DNA of 64,000 bases from Bactericera cockerelli (taxonomy: Eukaryota; Arthropoda; Insecta; Hemiptera; Triozidae), in NCBI GenBank assembly GCA_024516035.1, contig CM044963.1, positions 30,225,877 through 30,289,876 on the forward strand, read 5' to 3'. Position 1 is the stretch's first letter. Every line of letters starts with the position of its first letter. Positions 10,136 through 21,435 of this stretch are shown piece after piece. The notes below the pieces were generated by a model. It did not search any database, was not told the DNA's origin, and was given only the letters and a program-made list of their open reading frames with translations. The position numbers were made by a program, and so were the translations under genes.

Positions 10136-10382
10136 TCTCTATATATGTATAAATGTCAAAGACACTCACTGACCACTGACCACTGACCACTGACTGATCA
10201 TCGCTCTACAGCCCAAACCGTAAGTCCTAGGAAGCTGAAATTTGGTAGGTAGCTTTGTCTTATAGTCTAGATGTGCAATAAGATTTTTCGAAAGTCCCAC
10301 TACAACACCTGCCATTGGCGAAAAAGGATTTTTTGCTTTCACGGCCATGCCTCGGCCCGCAAAGCGGGCGACAGCCCGCTAG
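10136..10382 (+). mobile_element. Short non-autonomous Helitron
   Basis: Begins TCTCTATATATGTATAAATG directly after an A and ends CTAG directly before a T, the A|T insertion habit of Helitrons. A hairpin GCCCGC-AAA-GCGGGC (10355-10369) lies 9 nt before the CTAG, as expected of a 3' rolling-circle terminator. It has no Rep/Hel coding. Further copies are at 32617, 34222 and 56641. Short CACTGACCACTGAC repeats occur near its 5' end. Confidence 0.88.
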
Positions 10383-10889
10383 TTTTTAATAAACACATTC
10401 ATTCATAAACTTTAAACAATTCTATCCATGAACAGGGGAACCATAAAAAAGTTTCAATTATTGCGAGGCGCGAGAACGGAATTTGGAGACGTGAATTTTG
10501 AGCGAGAATATTGTATGAATTTTTTATGAAACACAACGGAAAATAGTATTCATTGTAGGGCAGGAGTATTTAAATGAAATTTATGCAGAAAAACGGCCGG
10601 GAATTTTGCAATGATTAAAAAACAGAGAGTCTCATGTTAGCTGTAATGTTTTTAGATGAATATTTTTTCTGGAACATTATAGTGAAAAAAGCTTTATTTT
10701 CATTAGAATTATATGTAGATATAGTTAATAAAAAAAATATTATGATTTCATAGATCTTCTACGATTTTTTCACTTATTGACATAAAACATAACAGTTAAT
10801 ATAAAAAATGTATAATTTGATAGATTTTGACAGACTTTTCTACGGAACTTTTCACATTACACTTGTATAAAAAGAGGACGCGCTAAATA

Positions 10890-10980
10890 GAAAGATATGG
10901 AAGGAAAGGATTCATGGGACAAATGCCGACCCCAAGTAGGTTTGGGAAAAGGCAAAGTGAAAGAAGAAGAAGAAGATAAT
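10890..10980 (+). mobile_element. Possible LINE 3' end with GAA tail
   Basis: ATGCCGACCCCAAGTAGGTT, then GGGAAAAGGCAAAGTG and a (GAA)n run, resemble 3' ends of insect non-LTR elements. Only about 90 bp is visible, with no coding part. Confidence 0.35.
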
Positions 10981-11214
10981 TATGTCTCTTATTTTAGCAA
11001 ATAAGTTTTGAAACCTACATTGAATTTGCTTATTTTTCAATTTGAAAATAAAACCTTTAAAGGCAAATTTGAAATCAATCATCAATAATTTTAATTCACA
11101 AAAAAAAAAAACAGAATATTACACTATAGCCGCTGAACGTAATTATAACTAAATAATACTATTTACATTCGTTTAAAATAATTAAGGTTTCTCTGTCATA
11201 TATTTTTATGTCTT

Positions 11215-11246
<32 letters not shown>

Positions 11247-11309
11247 TACAAGTTCTCTGGAAAACTTATAATTACACACAACTCTTGGTACAACAAATTT
11301 CTGTCTTAA

Positions 11310-11526
11310 CACGTATGAGACGTCGTGCCCACCGGTGGGTCACGCTTTTTTTTCAATTTCCCTTGTAACGTGACCCACCGGTGGGCACAGATAATGCTAT
11401 TATTAATATATTTTTGTACTCGCCCGTCCCAATTTTTTTTTGTTGTCGTCATAATTGGAACACATACCCTAATTTGAAGTCGTCCCAGCGTACAAACTAT
11501 AGAAAATAGGACCCGTCTCATACGTG
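11310..11526. mobile_element. piggyBac-like MITE
   Basis: TTAA duplications lie at 11306-11309 and 11527-11530, and the terminal inverted repeat CACGTATGAGACG is perfect at both ends. Inside, GTGCCCACCGGTGGGTCACG is repeated as its reverse complement, so the left half can fold. TTAA targeting is diagnostic of piggyBac. At 217 bp it is non-autonomous. Confidence 0.85.
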
Positions 11527-11764
11527 TTAAAATTATTTCGAGAAAAAAAAGGTTTCGATAATTTTTTACGATATTCAATCGAGAAAAAAACTGTAACTTT
11601 AGTTTGGTATCCGATCGTCACCACTCTCCAGATCTTGGTTCAAACTCTAACCGGTCACTCGGTTGTAATTTTAGACTGTGCCTGAGAGAGTTCTAAAGTT
11701 TCTGCTCCAGGAAAACCAAGAACTTCAAGATCTAGGTTTGAGGTTCATTTCGTGACATAACACG

Positions 11765-11860
11765 AGCGTTTGGTGCATTGGTTCAGTTCAGGACCTGTGT
11801 AAGACTTCTTGTCTCGGAAGGTCATGAGTTCGAATCGCGGTTGGGTGACATTTTTTAGAT
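11765..11860 (+). mobile_element. tRNA-like SINE head, isolated
   Basis: GTGCATTGGTTCAGTTCAGG (A-box-like) and GAGTTCGAATCGCGG (B box) are spaced about as in a tRNA gene. Pairing of the acceptor ends is poor, so this is a tRNA-derived SINE head and not a functional tRNA gene. Confidence 0.4.
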
Positions 11861-12045
11861 CAGGTACTGCCAACTTCAATGACTTACAATTGTCTTAAAC
11901 TATATTTACGGGCGGTTTTATTTTATTATTAGAATTTAAAAGTTGGAATGCTCGAAGAAATATTTATCCTTCTAGCATTTATTTTATTATTATTATGTTT
12001 TACGGGGCGGGGGGGGGGGGATCAAACATTTGAAGGGGGTTTTTG

Positions 12046-12112
12046 TAAAGCGAGTTTGATTAGTTGTGATATCACGAAAGTCATGTACACAAATATGATA
12101 ACTTTTAACTGA
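12046..12112 (+). mobile_element. SINE family A tail fragment
   Basis: GTAAAGCGAGTTTGATTAGT, then TGATATCACGAAAGTCAT and CAAATATGATAAC match the family A body without its tRNA head. Confidence 0.65.
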
Positions 12113-12149
12113 AACTTTCAACAATTCTTAACCTAGATTTGCGAGGGAT

Positions 12150-12255
12150 TAGCCAGTGTCACAAGGGTTCGAATCTGCCGCATCTAAGTTGTTCTCGCTG
12201 GACGTTATTTAACTTAATGGACAGAACGAGAACTGGTGTATGCAACAACTTCAAT
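12150..12255 (-). mobile_element. Decayed 5S-SINE head
   Basis: On the minus strand, ATACACCAGTTCTCGTTCTG is followed by a diverged AAGTTAAATAACGTCCAGCG, a recognisable 5S rRNA-like head. The rest of the SINE is missing or too diverged. Confidence 0.45.
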
Positions 12256-12297
12256 AAGAAAAGTAAGCGCATTGATTATTTTTTTAACATAAATATG

Positions 12298-12385
12298 ACC
12301 GACCTCAGTAGCTTAATCGATTAGGCGGCGGATTTGTAACCTGGAGGTCGGTAGTTCAAGCCCCGATTTCAGCGTAGATTTACGA
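12298..12385 (+). mobile_element. SINE family A head
   Basis: ACCTCAGTAGCTTAATCGAT, then TTAGGCGGCGGATTTGTAAC and GGTAGTTCAAGCCCCG, carry A and B boxes, followed by CAGCGTAGATTTA. It faces the minus-strand copy at 12500-12618, so the two form an inverted pair about 120 bp apart. Confidence 0.7.
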
Positions 12386-12499
12386 ACACCTAAATCCTTT
12401 TCTTCTCAACCATAAGAAACTCTCCCTCGCGTTCGAAGTTCGAACCAAGTCATACTTTCCACGCAGGCCAAAAACTTACGTCATATATTCTAAAAAAAT

Positions 12500-12618
12500 G
12501 TTATCATATTTGTGTTGATCAATTTCGTGATATCACAACTACTCAAACTCGCTTTACTAAATCTACGCTAAAACCGGGACTTGAATCACCGACCTCCAGG
12601 TTACAAGTCCGCCGCAAC
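12500..12618 (-). mobile_element. SINE family A, minus strand
   Basis: The plus strand shows the tail first (ATTTCGTGATATCACAACTA, CAAACTCGCTTTAC), then the reversed B box (GGGACTTGAATCACC) and GGTTACAAGTCCGCCGC. Confidence 0.75.
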
Positions 12619-12964
12619 TTACGTCATATTGAAGGAACAGAAATTAGTTTTAATCGTCATCCGTCATCGGTATTCAAACTATTCTAATTATTTCAAACAC
12701 AAATCACTCGATTTATTATTCGAACTTAAAGTTGGTATTTACCGGGAGGTTTAATTAATTTCTTGATCGGACGTAAACTTAGGTATTTGGGGACTTAAGT
12801 TTTAACGACGACTCATTCGGAAGTTTCTTCATTTGTATTTCGGGGAGAGATTATCTCGTTAAAGCAGGACATATAATCCTGTAATCCCGCTTGCGTAATA
12901 AGTGTGGTGACATCAGAGATGCCTGGCTTATTCTGTTTATTCAATGATAGATTATCGAAGTCCT

Positions 12965-13085
12965 TAGTAGACCTGTAATCTGGAGGTCGGTGGTTCAAGT
13001 CTCGGTTTCAGCGTACATTTAGTAAAGCGAGTTTTGGTAGTTGTGATATCGCGAAAGAGATTATCACAATTATGATAACTTAGAT
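12965..13085 (+). mobile_element. SINE family A, 5'-truncated
   Basis: ACCTGTAATCTGGAGGTCGG, GGTTCAAGTCTCGG (B box), the GTAAAGCGAGTTTTGG body and ATATCGCGAAAGAG. The A-box part of the head is absent. Confidence 0.7.
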
Positions 13086-13087
13086 TA

Positions 13088-13185
13088 TCGAAGGCAGCAG
13101 CGACATCAATAGCTCAGTGATCAACCTCAGCGTTTTGGTAATCGAGAATTTGTGGGTTCGAAACCAAGCCGGGACATAAAAAGTT
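13088..13185 (+). mobile_element. tRNA-like SINE head
   Basis: ATCAATAGCTCAGTGATCAA (A box) and GTGGGTTCGAAACCAAG (B box). The acceptor stem is not complementary, so a real tRNA gene is unlikely. A second tRNA-like head lies on the minus strand at about 13300-13365 (TGGTAGTTCGAAGCAC). Confidence 0.4.
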
Positions 13186-13479
13186 TATTTATAGTATTGT
13201 TCAAATGAAGAAATTTTGTTAGCTCCACTTGCAAGAAAAAACAATGATAGAAGAATAAAGAGAAAAAACATATAAGAGAATTTTGAAATTTTATCCGTGA
13301 TGCTTGTGCTTCGAACTACCAACCTTCAGTTCATAAGCCCACTTTAACGACCGAGCTACTGTGGTCGTTTTAGAACCCATTATCTCATCCAATTATATCA
13401 CACCATGAAATGGTTCGAAAATGAACAGTAAAATCCAGACTGAAAAACAGTAAACCTGATGAAGTATAAATAAATTGGA

Positions 13480-13830
13480 GAGAGAGAAAGAGAAAGAGAG
13501 AAAAAGGGATATAAAAAGAGAGAGATAAATAAAAAGCGAAGATAGAGGAAAGGAGGTAGAGAAGGACAGGAAAAGAGAGAGATAGAGAGAGACAAAGAGT
13601 GAGAGGGAGATAGAGGAAAAAAGAGAGAGAAAGAGAAAGATTTGAAAGAGAGAAATAAGAAGAAGGAGAAAAAGCGAGGATAGTGGGAAGGAAGGAGAGA
13701 TTGATAGGAAATGAGAGGGAAAAAGAGACAAATGTTCAAAGAGAGAGAGAGACAGAGATGAAAAGAAGAAAGATAGAGGGCAGGGGAAGAGAAGAGATAA
13801 ATAAAGAGAGAGAGAGAGAGAGAAAGGAGG
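13480..13830. repeat. GA-rich microsatellite tract
   Basis: Impure (GA)n with AAAGAGAGAGA and GATAGAGAGAGA variants. The two overlapping antisense frames of about 150 codons are Ser/Leu/Phe low-complexity translations. Confidence 0.85.
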
Positions 13831-13864
13831 AAGAGATCGGAAGTCACAACACAAATATTTAAAT

Positions 13865-14600
13865 AAAAATCAAATTATACAATAAATGGACTTCTAAGAT
13901 GGCACACACAGAATAATATATGTAGAATCATTGATATTTTAATATTGCAACCATATAAATGTGCTTGTAGAAAAAAAAAAAAAAAAAACAACACGTTTTC
14001 AGCAACTGTCAGCTTATAGTACTGAAGACAAAACATTGCCATTAAAGTCAAGAGACAACACGAAAAGCTTTTAGAAAAACATAATATATTATATAATATT
14101 TTAATATGCCTATACAATGTGTTTACTGTGCGAAGGTAAAAACAATAAGATCTCAGTGAACATTTCCAATAATGAAAAAAAAAATGATATACAACCTAAC
14201 TCATACTTGGTACTACTACATACATTACTACAACAATAGCAACAGCAATAATAATAATATCAACAACAATAAATGAACTTTGTAAAAATAAAGTATATTT
14301 TTTAAAGAAAAAACAATCGCAATAATTATCATGATGAGGATGATGATAAAAAAATAAGCTTTATAAAAAGAAACATCTCAACATGCTAGTCAACTTGAGT
14401 GGAGTTGAGAGAGTCTAAAGTTTAAGGTCTTGGGCGAAACAGGAATATTTTTTATGAAACTTTTAATATAGGCAAGGTAGAGTGGTATAGCTACTTATTT
14501 GTTTATTGCATTTATATTATTTTTCATCATTGCATAATAATCGGACTCATCTTCCTTGGCAAACAGTGGCGGATTTTTTAAGTTTTTTTTTTAAATATTT
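13865..14600. other. No recognisable feature
   Basis: AT-rich sequence with short A-runs and ATA/CAA trinucleotide stretches (about 14225-14270). No coding frame with biased composition and no clear repeat end was seen. A 40-bp scrap of the 5S-SINE tail (AACGTCGCTTTCAACTGCAT) follows at 14618-14650. Confidence 0.5.
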
Positions 14601-15269
14601 GTTTTTAATTGTATTTAACGTCGCTTTCAACTGCATGTTCATATCAAAAAAAGCTTGTTATACTTATTGTGTAATGTATTCACTCATAACATACCACAGT
14701 GGAATTCTTGTTTTTGGTTTAGTACAAGCCGCAGTGTTGCCGGCTGGTACCGAAAGTGTAATATTCTAGGAATTATTTCAATGGTTTATCTTCTAGAACT
14801 ATTTTTTAAACGTAAAAAAATTGTATATCAGTATATTCTTTGCAACTAGAGCATAGAAATTATTTTCATACTTTTTTTTAGCCTACACTCGGAATAATAG
14901 ATCGAACCGTTCATTGCAAAAAAAAAAATCATTCATACACACATACATATACACACATTTGATACAAGAATATATTAGTTTTTTTTCTTTAAAAAGGACT
15001 TAACTAATTTGTAACCGACCTTAAAAAATAAAAATATTCTCCACCACTAGTTAGGATAAATTAGCATCTCCATAATACCATATTGAAACGCCAGAGGCAA
15101 AATAGAACATCACTAACTCAATAATTACTTAAAATACATACTAGTTTGAGCATCACCACATGACGAGGCACATCCAATACTTGTTTCATAAAGGCAAAGA
15201 TTTATGCCAAGAGTATTTGCAATAATGTCATGTAAATTCTTAACACATAATACTGACCCTATTGTGGAA

Positions 15270-15650
15270 GGTCACGCTACTAACCCCTGGAACCTGTCAT
15301 CTTGCCACTTCATTTTGTAAATAAGTTAGAATGATCTCTTTTTCAAGGATTTGCTACAAACCCCCTATCTTGTCATCTTACCCCTTCATTTTGTAACTAA
15401 TTTAGAATGACCTGTTTTTCAGCGATTTGCTAGAAACCCCTAAACTTGTCATCTTGCCCCTTCATTTGTAAATAATTTAGAATGCCCCTTTTTATTTCAA
15501 TGATTTTTTGCATCTTAAGTTGATTTTTTCCATCTTGCATCTTAAGTTCATAACAACTCTTATTACAAACAATGGCATATTGATACAAAATAAAATACTA
15601 ACCTTGTCCCTAGCACTTGAGAACTGTCATCTTGCGCCTTCATTTTTTAA
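15270..15650. repeat. Degenerate 80- to 90-bp tandem repeat
   Basis: About four diverged units share TGTCATCTTGCCCCTTCATT, then TTGTAAATAATTTAGAATG, TTTTTCA and GATTTGCTA. Degeneration suggests an old array. Confidence 0.65.
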
Positions 15651-16479
15651 TATTTTAGTCATAATGCTTTTAGTCCCTGAAACGGTTCACTTTTTCACTA
15701 CAGTTTTATCAATATTTACAATGCTATTATGTAAAAATTGTAAATACTGAATACATAATAATAGCAATTGTGTCAGAGACTATCCTTAGAGCAGCTGAAT
15801 CTGCCATAACCTTTTCATTATAATATTAAATTATAATGAAATGCATATAATATTATAAATGTATCGTGCATAATAGACATATTATAGAAAGGCATATAAT
15901 ATTAAGTCTAGTTATAACTAAGTATATGTAAAATGTGTTTAATGTTTTATTTTAAAATCACACCATCAATTGAATTGAATTGAATAATGATAGAAATTTT
16001 CATGTTTTCCGTACCCGTAAATTTTTCAACTGTCATTTTTTGTTCTATTCTGTGAATAGATTAGTGTTATGACAGAATAATATAAGTCCTTTCCATTCCC
16101 CTCTTTGTTTTTCAAGTCGATTCCGTTTTTAATAAGAAGTAACAAAATATTATAATCCCCTTTTTTTCTTAGTATTTCCATAAAAAAATGTACAATATAT
16201 ACAATATTCAGTTTCTCAACAATTCTATTTCGGATTTTTGTACGTGCAAAAGAAGTAGAAACTAGCTTGTGCCGCTTTACTTCCGAGGCAGACTGTAGAA
16301 TGTTCAACTTTCCGACCTTTGTAGTAAAGAAAATATACCTTTTGATTCCAAGATTCTGAGTTCGAATCCAGGGCAACATGGAATTTTTTAATGAAAATTC
16401 TGATTGGTTTTTCTGGATTAACAAAAATAGCCATTTTATATAATTCTGATGCAGTTTAGAGCTAGATATTTTTATTTTT

Positions 16480-16708
16480 GCCAGCATCGATGGCACGTTA
16501 ATTACACCAGTTCTCATTAAGTCACTGAAGTTAGGCAACGTCCAACGAGACTACAGAGGACTTGGATGGGTGACCATTCAAACCTTAGTAATGCAGCTAT
16601 TCTCGGCCCCACTCAGGTTGGGTGAGGTTAATTTGAGTTGCTGGCTTGTTAGTTTCCAACTGATGGAGGTTAAAACTCCCGTCGTGATATGACTATGCAT
16701 TTAAACTA
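16480..16708 (+). mobile_element. 5S rRNA-derived SINE, diverged
   Basis: Begins GCCAGCATCGATGGCACGTT and keeps the 5S-like CACTGAAGTTAGGCAACGTC and GGACTTGGATGGGTGACC. The shared body follows (CCCACTCAGGTTGGGTGAGG, AAAACTCCCGTCGTGATATG). Substitutions are scattered, so it is older than the copies at 3021 and 59700. Confidence 0.85.
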
Positions 16709-17129
16709 TGTACAATTGTACATATAATTAGGAAATAAAAAATTTAAATATAGTTTTGTATTTTAAGGATGTTCAGAAAAAAGGGGAGAAAAATATTTTA
16801 TACCTATGATACATATTTACAGAAGAAATTATGGTTTTTAATAAAAAAAAAAATTATTATTAAAACAAGGAAGTTATTTGTCAAACTTTATAAGTCGAGT
16901 AGCTTCGGATTCTTTGTCGACTAGTCGTATTTTTTTATACTAGGTATTTCGCGTTCCGTTTTTATATTCATTTCCACGAGACAGATTTTTATACTCCATT
17001 GTTTTTTTCTTTAACAATATTATTTTATATATTTTTTTAATACATTTTCGTACTTTTTTTTTTATTATATTTACCGTTAAAAACGTGAGGTCCGTAACGA
17101 GAAAAATGTGGAACGAAAAGGAAGCGAAA

Positions 17130-17403
17130 GATTGTGTGAGAGAGAAAGAGAGAGATAGAGAGAGAAAGAGAGAGAGAGAAAGAGAGAGAGAGGGAGAGAG
17201 AAAGAGATAGAGAAACATATAGATGATACGGAGATCTAAAGATGAAAGAGAGATAGAGAGACAGACAGACAAACAAAAGTGAGAGATATAAAAAGAGGAA
17301 CATAATAATTATTATATTGAAATTGGGAATAATTTTTATAAAAACAATAGCTCCTTTTTTATAAGGTAAATAGAGCTCAAAACAGAAAGCGAGATTGGAG
17401 TGG

Positions 17404-17453
<50 letters not shown>

Positions 17454-17460
17454 TAGAACT
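17130..17460. repeat. Two GA-rich microsatellite tracts
   Basis: GAGAGAAAGAGAGAG runs at about 17130-17220 and 17405-17450, with an AT-rich spacer. Antisense frames over it are Ser/Leu low-complexity artefacts. Confidence 0.8.
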
Positions 17461-17565
17461 CTTACGATATGTGCCATATTCTATGAGGATATCGAATAAT
17501 ATTACAAGTCTAGTAATTTATGGAATTGTAAATTTCTGTTCCTTTATATGAAATATATCTACACT

Positions 17566-17815
17566 TGTAACCGACCTCAGTAGCTTTATCGATAAGTTTG
17601 AGGACTTGTAACCTGGAGGTTGGTGGTTGAAGACCCGGTTTCAGCGTAGATTTGGTAAAGCGAGTATGAATAGTTGTGATATCACGACAATGATTAACAC
17701 AATTATGACAAAATTTACTTTTTACATTGACATATTTTATTATATTAGTGTTTATCGCAATCGTGATTTCACAACAACTCAATATCACGAAAGTGATTAC
17801 CACAAATGTGGGAAC
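17566..17815 (+). mobile_element. SINE family A with inverted tail
   Basis: The head (ACCTCAGTAGCTTTATCGAT, GACTTGTAACCTGG, GGTGGTTGAAGACCCGG) and the AAAGCGAGTATGAATAG body are followed by a second, inverted copy of the tail (TTTATCGCAATCGTGATTTC). The architecture matches the copy at 1310, so this is a subfamily feature. Confidence 0.75.
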
Positions 17816-18109
17816 TTTTAAATAAAAATGTGGAATATCTACACACTTGTGGAACATGAGCTCACGAGTTGTACACTCATAACTTTGGCAGCTCAAATAA
17901 TGAAAAACATGGCGGATAATTTTGAATTTGTTTGACTGAAACTGAAATGGACTTTTTTGAAGTTTAATTATTATGTTAAGTTCAAAGCTTTCTTCTTTTA
18001 TTTTCATGTCGAATTACTTAATAGGAAATTTAGTCAAATATTTTTGTCTCAAAAGTTGAACTGAGCAAGTGAGCAATGCAAATTATCAACATACCTAATT
18101 TACCAATCT

Positions 18110-18230
18110 AGATTCATTGGTGGAAAATTCACCATATTTTACAATCCAATGTAAAAAATATTCCATCTAATATTGGGACTGAATTTTGGGGTAGATGGTT
18201 CAAAAATTCTTCACCAATGAATATGGATTT
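18110..18230. mobile_element. Possible 120-bp inverted-repeat element
   Basis: ATTCATTGGTGGAAAATT near 18113 pairs with AATTCTTCACCAATGAAT near 18207-18225. The inverted ends of about 18 bp around a short AT-rich core resemble a small MITE. No target duplication was established. Confidence 0.4.
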
Positions 18231-18655
18231 GTAACTTATTAGTAGTAACCACAATACTGTATTGATACAGAAGATTTCCATATACATATTTCAAGATGGC
18301 TTCCCTGCGCTTGTAAATTACAGTTCCATATCGTACCCTTAGAGGGTTATAATTATGTCAAGAAATCTTGTTGGGAAAACCCAATGGAAAATTTGACATA
18401 TCACTGGTTTAAAACAATAATGTCTACAAATTTTATTATTATTGCATTCAAATCAGCATGTTCTTCTCTGTAGATCTATGTTCTTAAAAAAATACTTTCG
18501 TTTAATTACTTGCCTCTACTGTCACTTTAAAAAAGGTGTTTTGACATAAAACACTAAAAAATAATAAACAACAATTTTGGAATTAATATATTTAGTAAAC
18601 TGTTGAAATCTACTTAAAAGAAGAAACTCCAATGAATTTTGAAGAAGAAAAAGAA

Positions 18656-18693
18656 GCCTTAAGGGGATTCGAATTCGCGAATCCCCTTAAGGC
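18656..18693. repeat. Perfect 16-bp inverted repeat
   Basis: The arm GCCTTAAGGGGATTCG (18656-18671) is exactly complementary to 18678-18693, with the 6-nt spacer AATTCG. It would form a strong hairpin. No coding neighbour or poly-U context suggests a function. Confidence 0.9.
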
Positions 18694-18699
18694 TAGTGC

Positions 18700-19990
18700 G
18701 GAAGAGAATGCCGTTGGCATAACAACTATCAAGTCTTGTTTTAATAATGTCAATTTATATGTATGTATATATTCTATGTAAATAAAACTTGATCTAATAG
18801 GTATGTTTAATAATAATAATTCGCAACCGGAGAAAAAAAGCACCACCGAGGCCATCTGAGGAAAGTATCAACAAGGCTTAAATATTCTCGGCTTTATTAT
18901 TAAAAGTAAAATACATATTTATTCAAACACTTTATCTTGGTTTTAACTCTTAAAACATTTTCACTTCTTCTCTCAAGCAATATTTTCCTTTGAAATTACC
19001 ATATTTTTCTTATTGTTCTACGCTTTTCTCGGCTTTTCTTTTCATTATTCTCTATTTATAAAGAAACAGTTCTTTTAATCTTAATCCACGCCTTTCTTCT
19101 TTTTAACCCTTTTTTAATGTTTTCCTTTTTTGCTTGGATCTTTTCTCTTCCTAATTCTTTTCCCATTCACATTTTCCATAGCTACTATTTCTTTGCTATC
19201 ATTTCTGTTCAATTTTTAGTTTTTTCTTCTATGTTGAACATCTTTTTTCTTTTTCTCCTTATTGAATTCTTTATTATTTGATTGAAAAAAAAAATCCAAT
19301 CACACCATCTAGAAAAAGCTACCTATATTTTTAAGATATTTTTATACAATATTTAACATATTGATGTAATTTCAAATTGTTTTAAAAATAAAACAAATAA
19401 ATTATGATACGTGTCAACAGTTAAGATTGATGGGTTTGATTTAGAGCAAAAAATACCTTAATTAAATATATTTAAGAATTCCAGAGTATGTATATAAAAA
19501 ACACTTTAAAAATAAAATTTGAATATTTTTTTTATATAAACTCTTCAATCAGGTGAAAAACACTTTAAGTTGAAATGTAAAACGCACTTGTTAAACTCTA
19601 ATTTTTAGCTACGTACTCCGATGTTACCTATTCTGGAAAAAAAACTTATATTTTATGTGTAAAAAAAATTCCAAGCTCTGTCCAAAAATAACTTTCTGCA
19701 AAAAACTTTCTGTGCAATCTATCTTGTCGTGAAAATATATTTCAAATTGTGTTTGCAAAAAACACTTTGTCAAAAAAAAAAATCAATTTTACTTACTGTG
19801 GATTAAAGGAATAATTTCGTTTGTGCCTCTTGTATAAATAATATAATGGGTGAAGATAAAGATCTAGATGATGCACGATGCTTCTTTTACTGGGTGAACC
19901 AGAAATAAATACATTCAAACCTGGATATAAAAGAACTGCATAAAAGAGAACAATTTTTCGATCAAATTTAGCTCTCTGTACTAGATAATA
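18700..19990. other. No recognisable feature
   Basis: AT-rich and T-rich sequence (TTTTCTT stretches about 18960-19260) without a supported gene, SINE head or element terminus. Short repeated phrases such as AAAACACTTT occur about 19500-19770 but form no clear unit. Confidence 0.5.
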
Positions 19991-20029
19991 ATAACACTCT
20001 TTAGTGGAAGTTGACCGGCAGGCGAGGTT

Positions 20030-20255
20030 AACACTCAAGCATTTTCTACCACCTAACCCTCACAGTCTTATTATTATGTGGTCTCAAACTCAAATGAATG
20101 AGGAAAAATCCATGCACGCGCTAAATCTGGGATTCCAAGTAGCGTAGGGATCTGATGGTTCGAATCTCAGACAGTGCATGAATTTTCCCTCATTAATTTG
20201 AGTTTGTGACCACATAATAATCAGACTCTGAGGGTTATGTGGTAGAAAGCTGATG
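20030..20255. mobile_element. Inverted pair of SINE family B copies
   Basis: The tail of one copy runs on the minus strand (TTCTACCACCTAACCCTCAC, TTATTATTATGTGGTC). The second follows on the plus strand with B box GGTTCGAATCTC, then GTGCATGAATTTTCCCTC and TGACCACATAATAATCAGAC. The arms of about 74 bp form a near-palindrome around a core of about 55 bp. A family D fragment (minus) follows at 20262-20312. Confidence 0.75.
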
Positions 20256-20679
20256 TTCTACCTAAAGGGCGGGGTTATTGCCTGTGGCAATCTCTTCTAT
20301 TCAACCCTTTATATGTACACAAGGAAGTTACTTTTATACCACAAGAATTTTTGACCCTGTATTTTTTAAAAATGTATATAATTATGTATATTTTATAATT
20401 GTATATAATTATACATATATATATATATTTAATTATTAAACTAATAATACTGTTGGCTTACCCTGGAAACGCATTGACACATAAATGACATTTTAATTGC
20501 CGGATGAACTACCGCGGATTATTGCATTCAATGAGATGTCAAATACGTCTGAATCGACTGACGGGTTACCGCCTTATAAATATGTATTTAATAAATTAAT
20601 AATGGCAGAAACAATCATCACTTAAGGCGAATAATACGTCATCTGTAATGTATGTAGATAAAATCATGCAAGAGGAGGA

Positions 20680-21140
20680 ACTACACGAGTATAAAATATA
20701 GGAAAAACTATACCAGTATAAAATATGTATAGGAAAAACTATACGAGTATAAACTATGTATAGGAAAAACTATACGAGTAAAAACTATATAAAAACTATA
20801 CGAGTATAAACGATAGGAAAACTATACGAGTATAATCTATGTATAGGAAAAACTATACGAGTATAAACTATAGGAAAAACTATACGAGTATAAACTATAG
20901 GAAAAACTATACGAGTATAAACTATAGGAAAAACTATACGAGTATAAACTATAGGAAAAAACTATACGAGTATAAACTCTAGGAAAAAACTATACGATAT
21001 AAATTATAGAAAAACTATACGATTATAAATTATAGAAAAAACTATACGAGTATAAACTTTAGGAAACAACTATACGAGTATGAACTATGGGAAAAACTAT
21101 TCGAGTGTACACTATACGAGTACAAACTATAGAAAAACTT
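20680..21140. repeat. Minisatellite of about 25 to 30 bp
   Basis: About sixteen units of AAAACTATACGAGTATAAAC followed by TATAGG or TATGTATAGG. Short and long unit variants alternate, and units become more diverged to the right. Confidence 0.9.
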
Positions 21141-21216
21141 GCATGATTAGTTATAGGCAGGTATTATAGGTATTGGCTTATTGAATTTACAGAAGAACTA
21201 AGTTGATAAGTTCATA

Positions 21217-21415
21217 AAGTGCACTGGTAGTCAAGTGTTTAACGTGCTTGACAATCTAGGTAGTATAGGGATCTGTTGGTTCGAATCCCACCCAGTGCAT
21301 GAATTTTCTTCGTTATTTTGAGTACACGATCACATATTAATAAGATCGTGGTCGGAAATTCTTTGAGCATTAACATCGCCTGGTGGTTACCTTCCACTAA
21401 AAGACTGTTATTATA
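21217..21415 (+). mobile_element. tRNA-derived SINE, family B
   Basis: A-box GGTAGTCAAGTGTTTAACG, B box GGTTCGAATCCCACC, then GTGCATGAATTTTC, GATCACATATTAATAAG, and the 3' part GCATTAACATCGCCTGG with TACCTTCCACTAAAAG and a TTAT-rich end. Other copies are at 20030, 38228, 38745, 39900 and 57600. Confidence 0.75.
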
Positions 21416-21435
21416 ATAATAAATAATTAGAATAA

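Noticed and set aside
13393..13854. Two antisense frames of about 150 codons
   Set aside because: Low-complexity translation of a GA tract in two frames at once; neither has gene-like composition.
17037..17477. 146-codon antisense frame with apparent membrane segments
   Set aside because: The hydrophobic runs come from (CT)n read as Leu/Ser/Phe; not a membrane protein.
20680..21140. CRISPR-like array
   Set aside because: Units are contiguous and nearly identical with no unique spacers; it is a minisatellite in a eukaryotic sequence.
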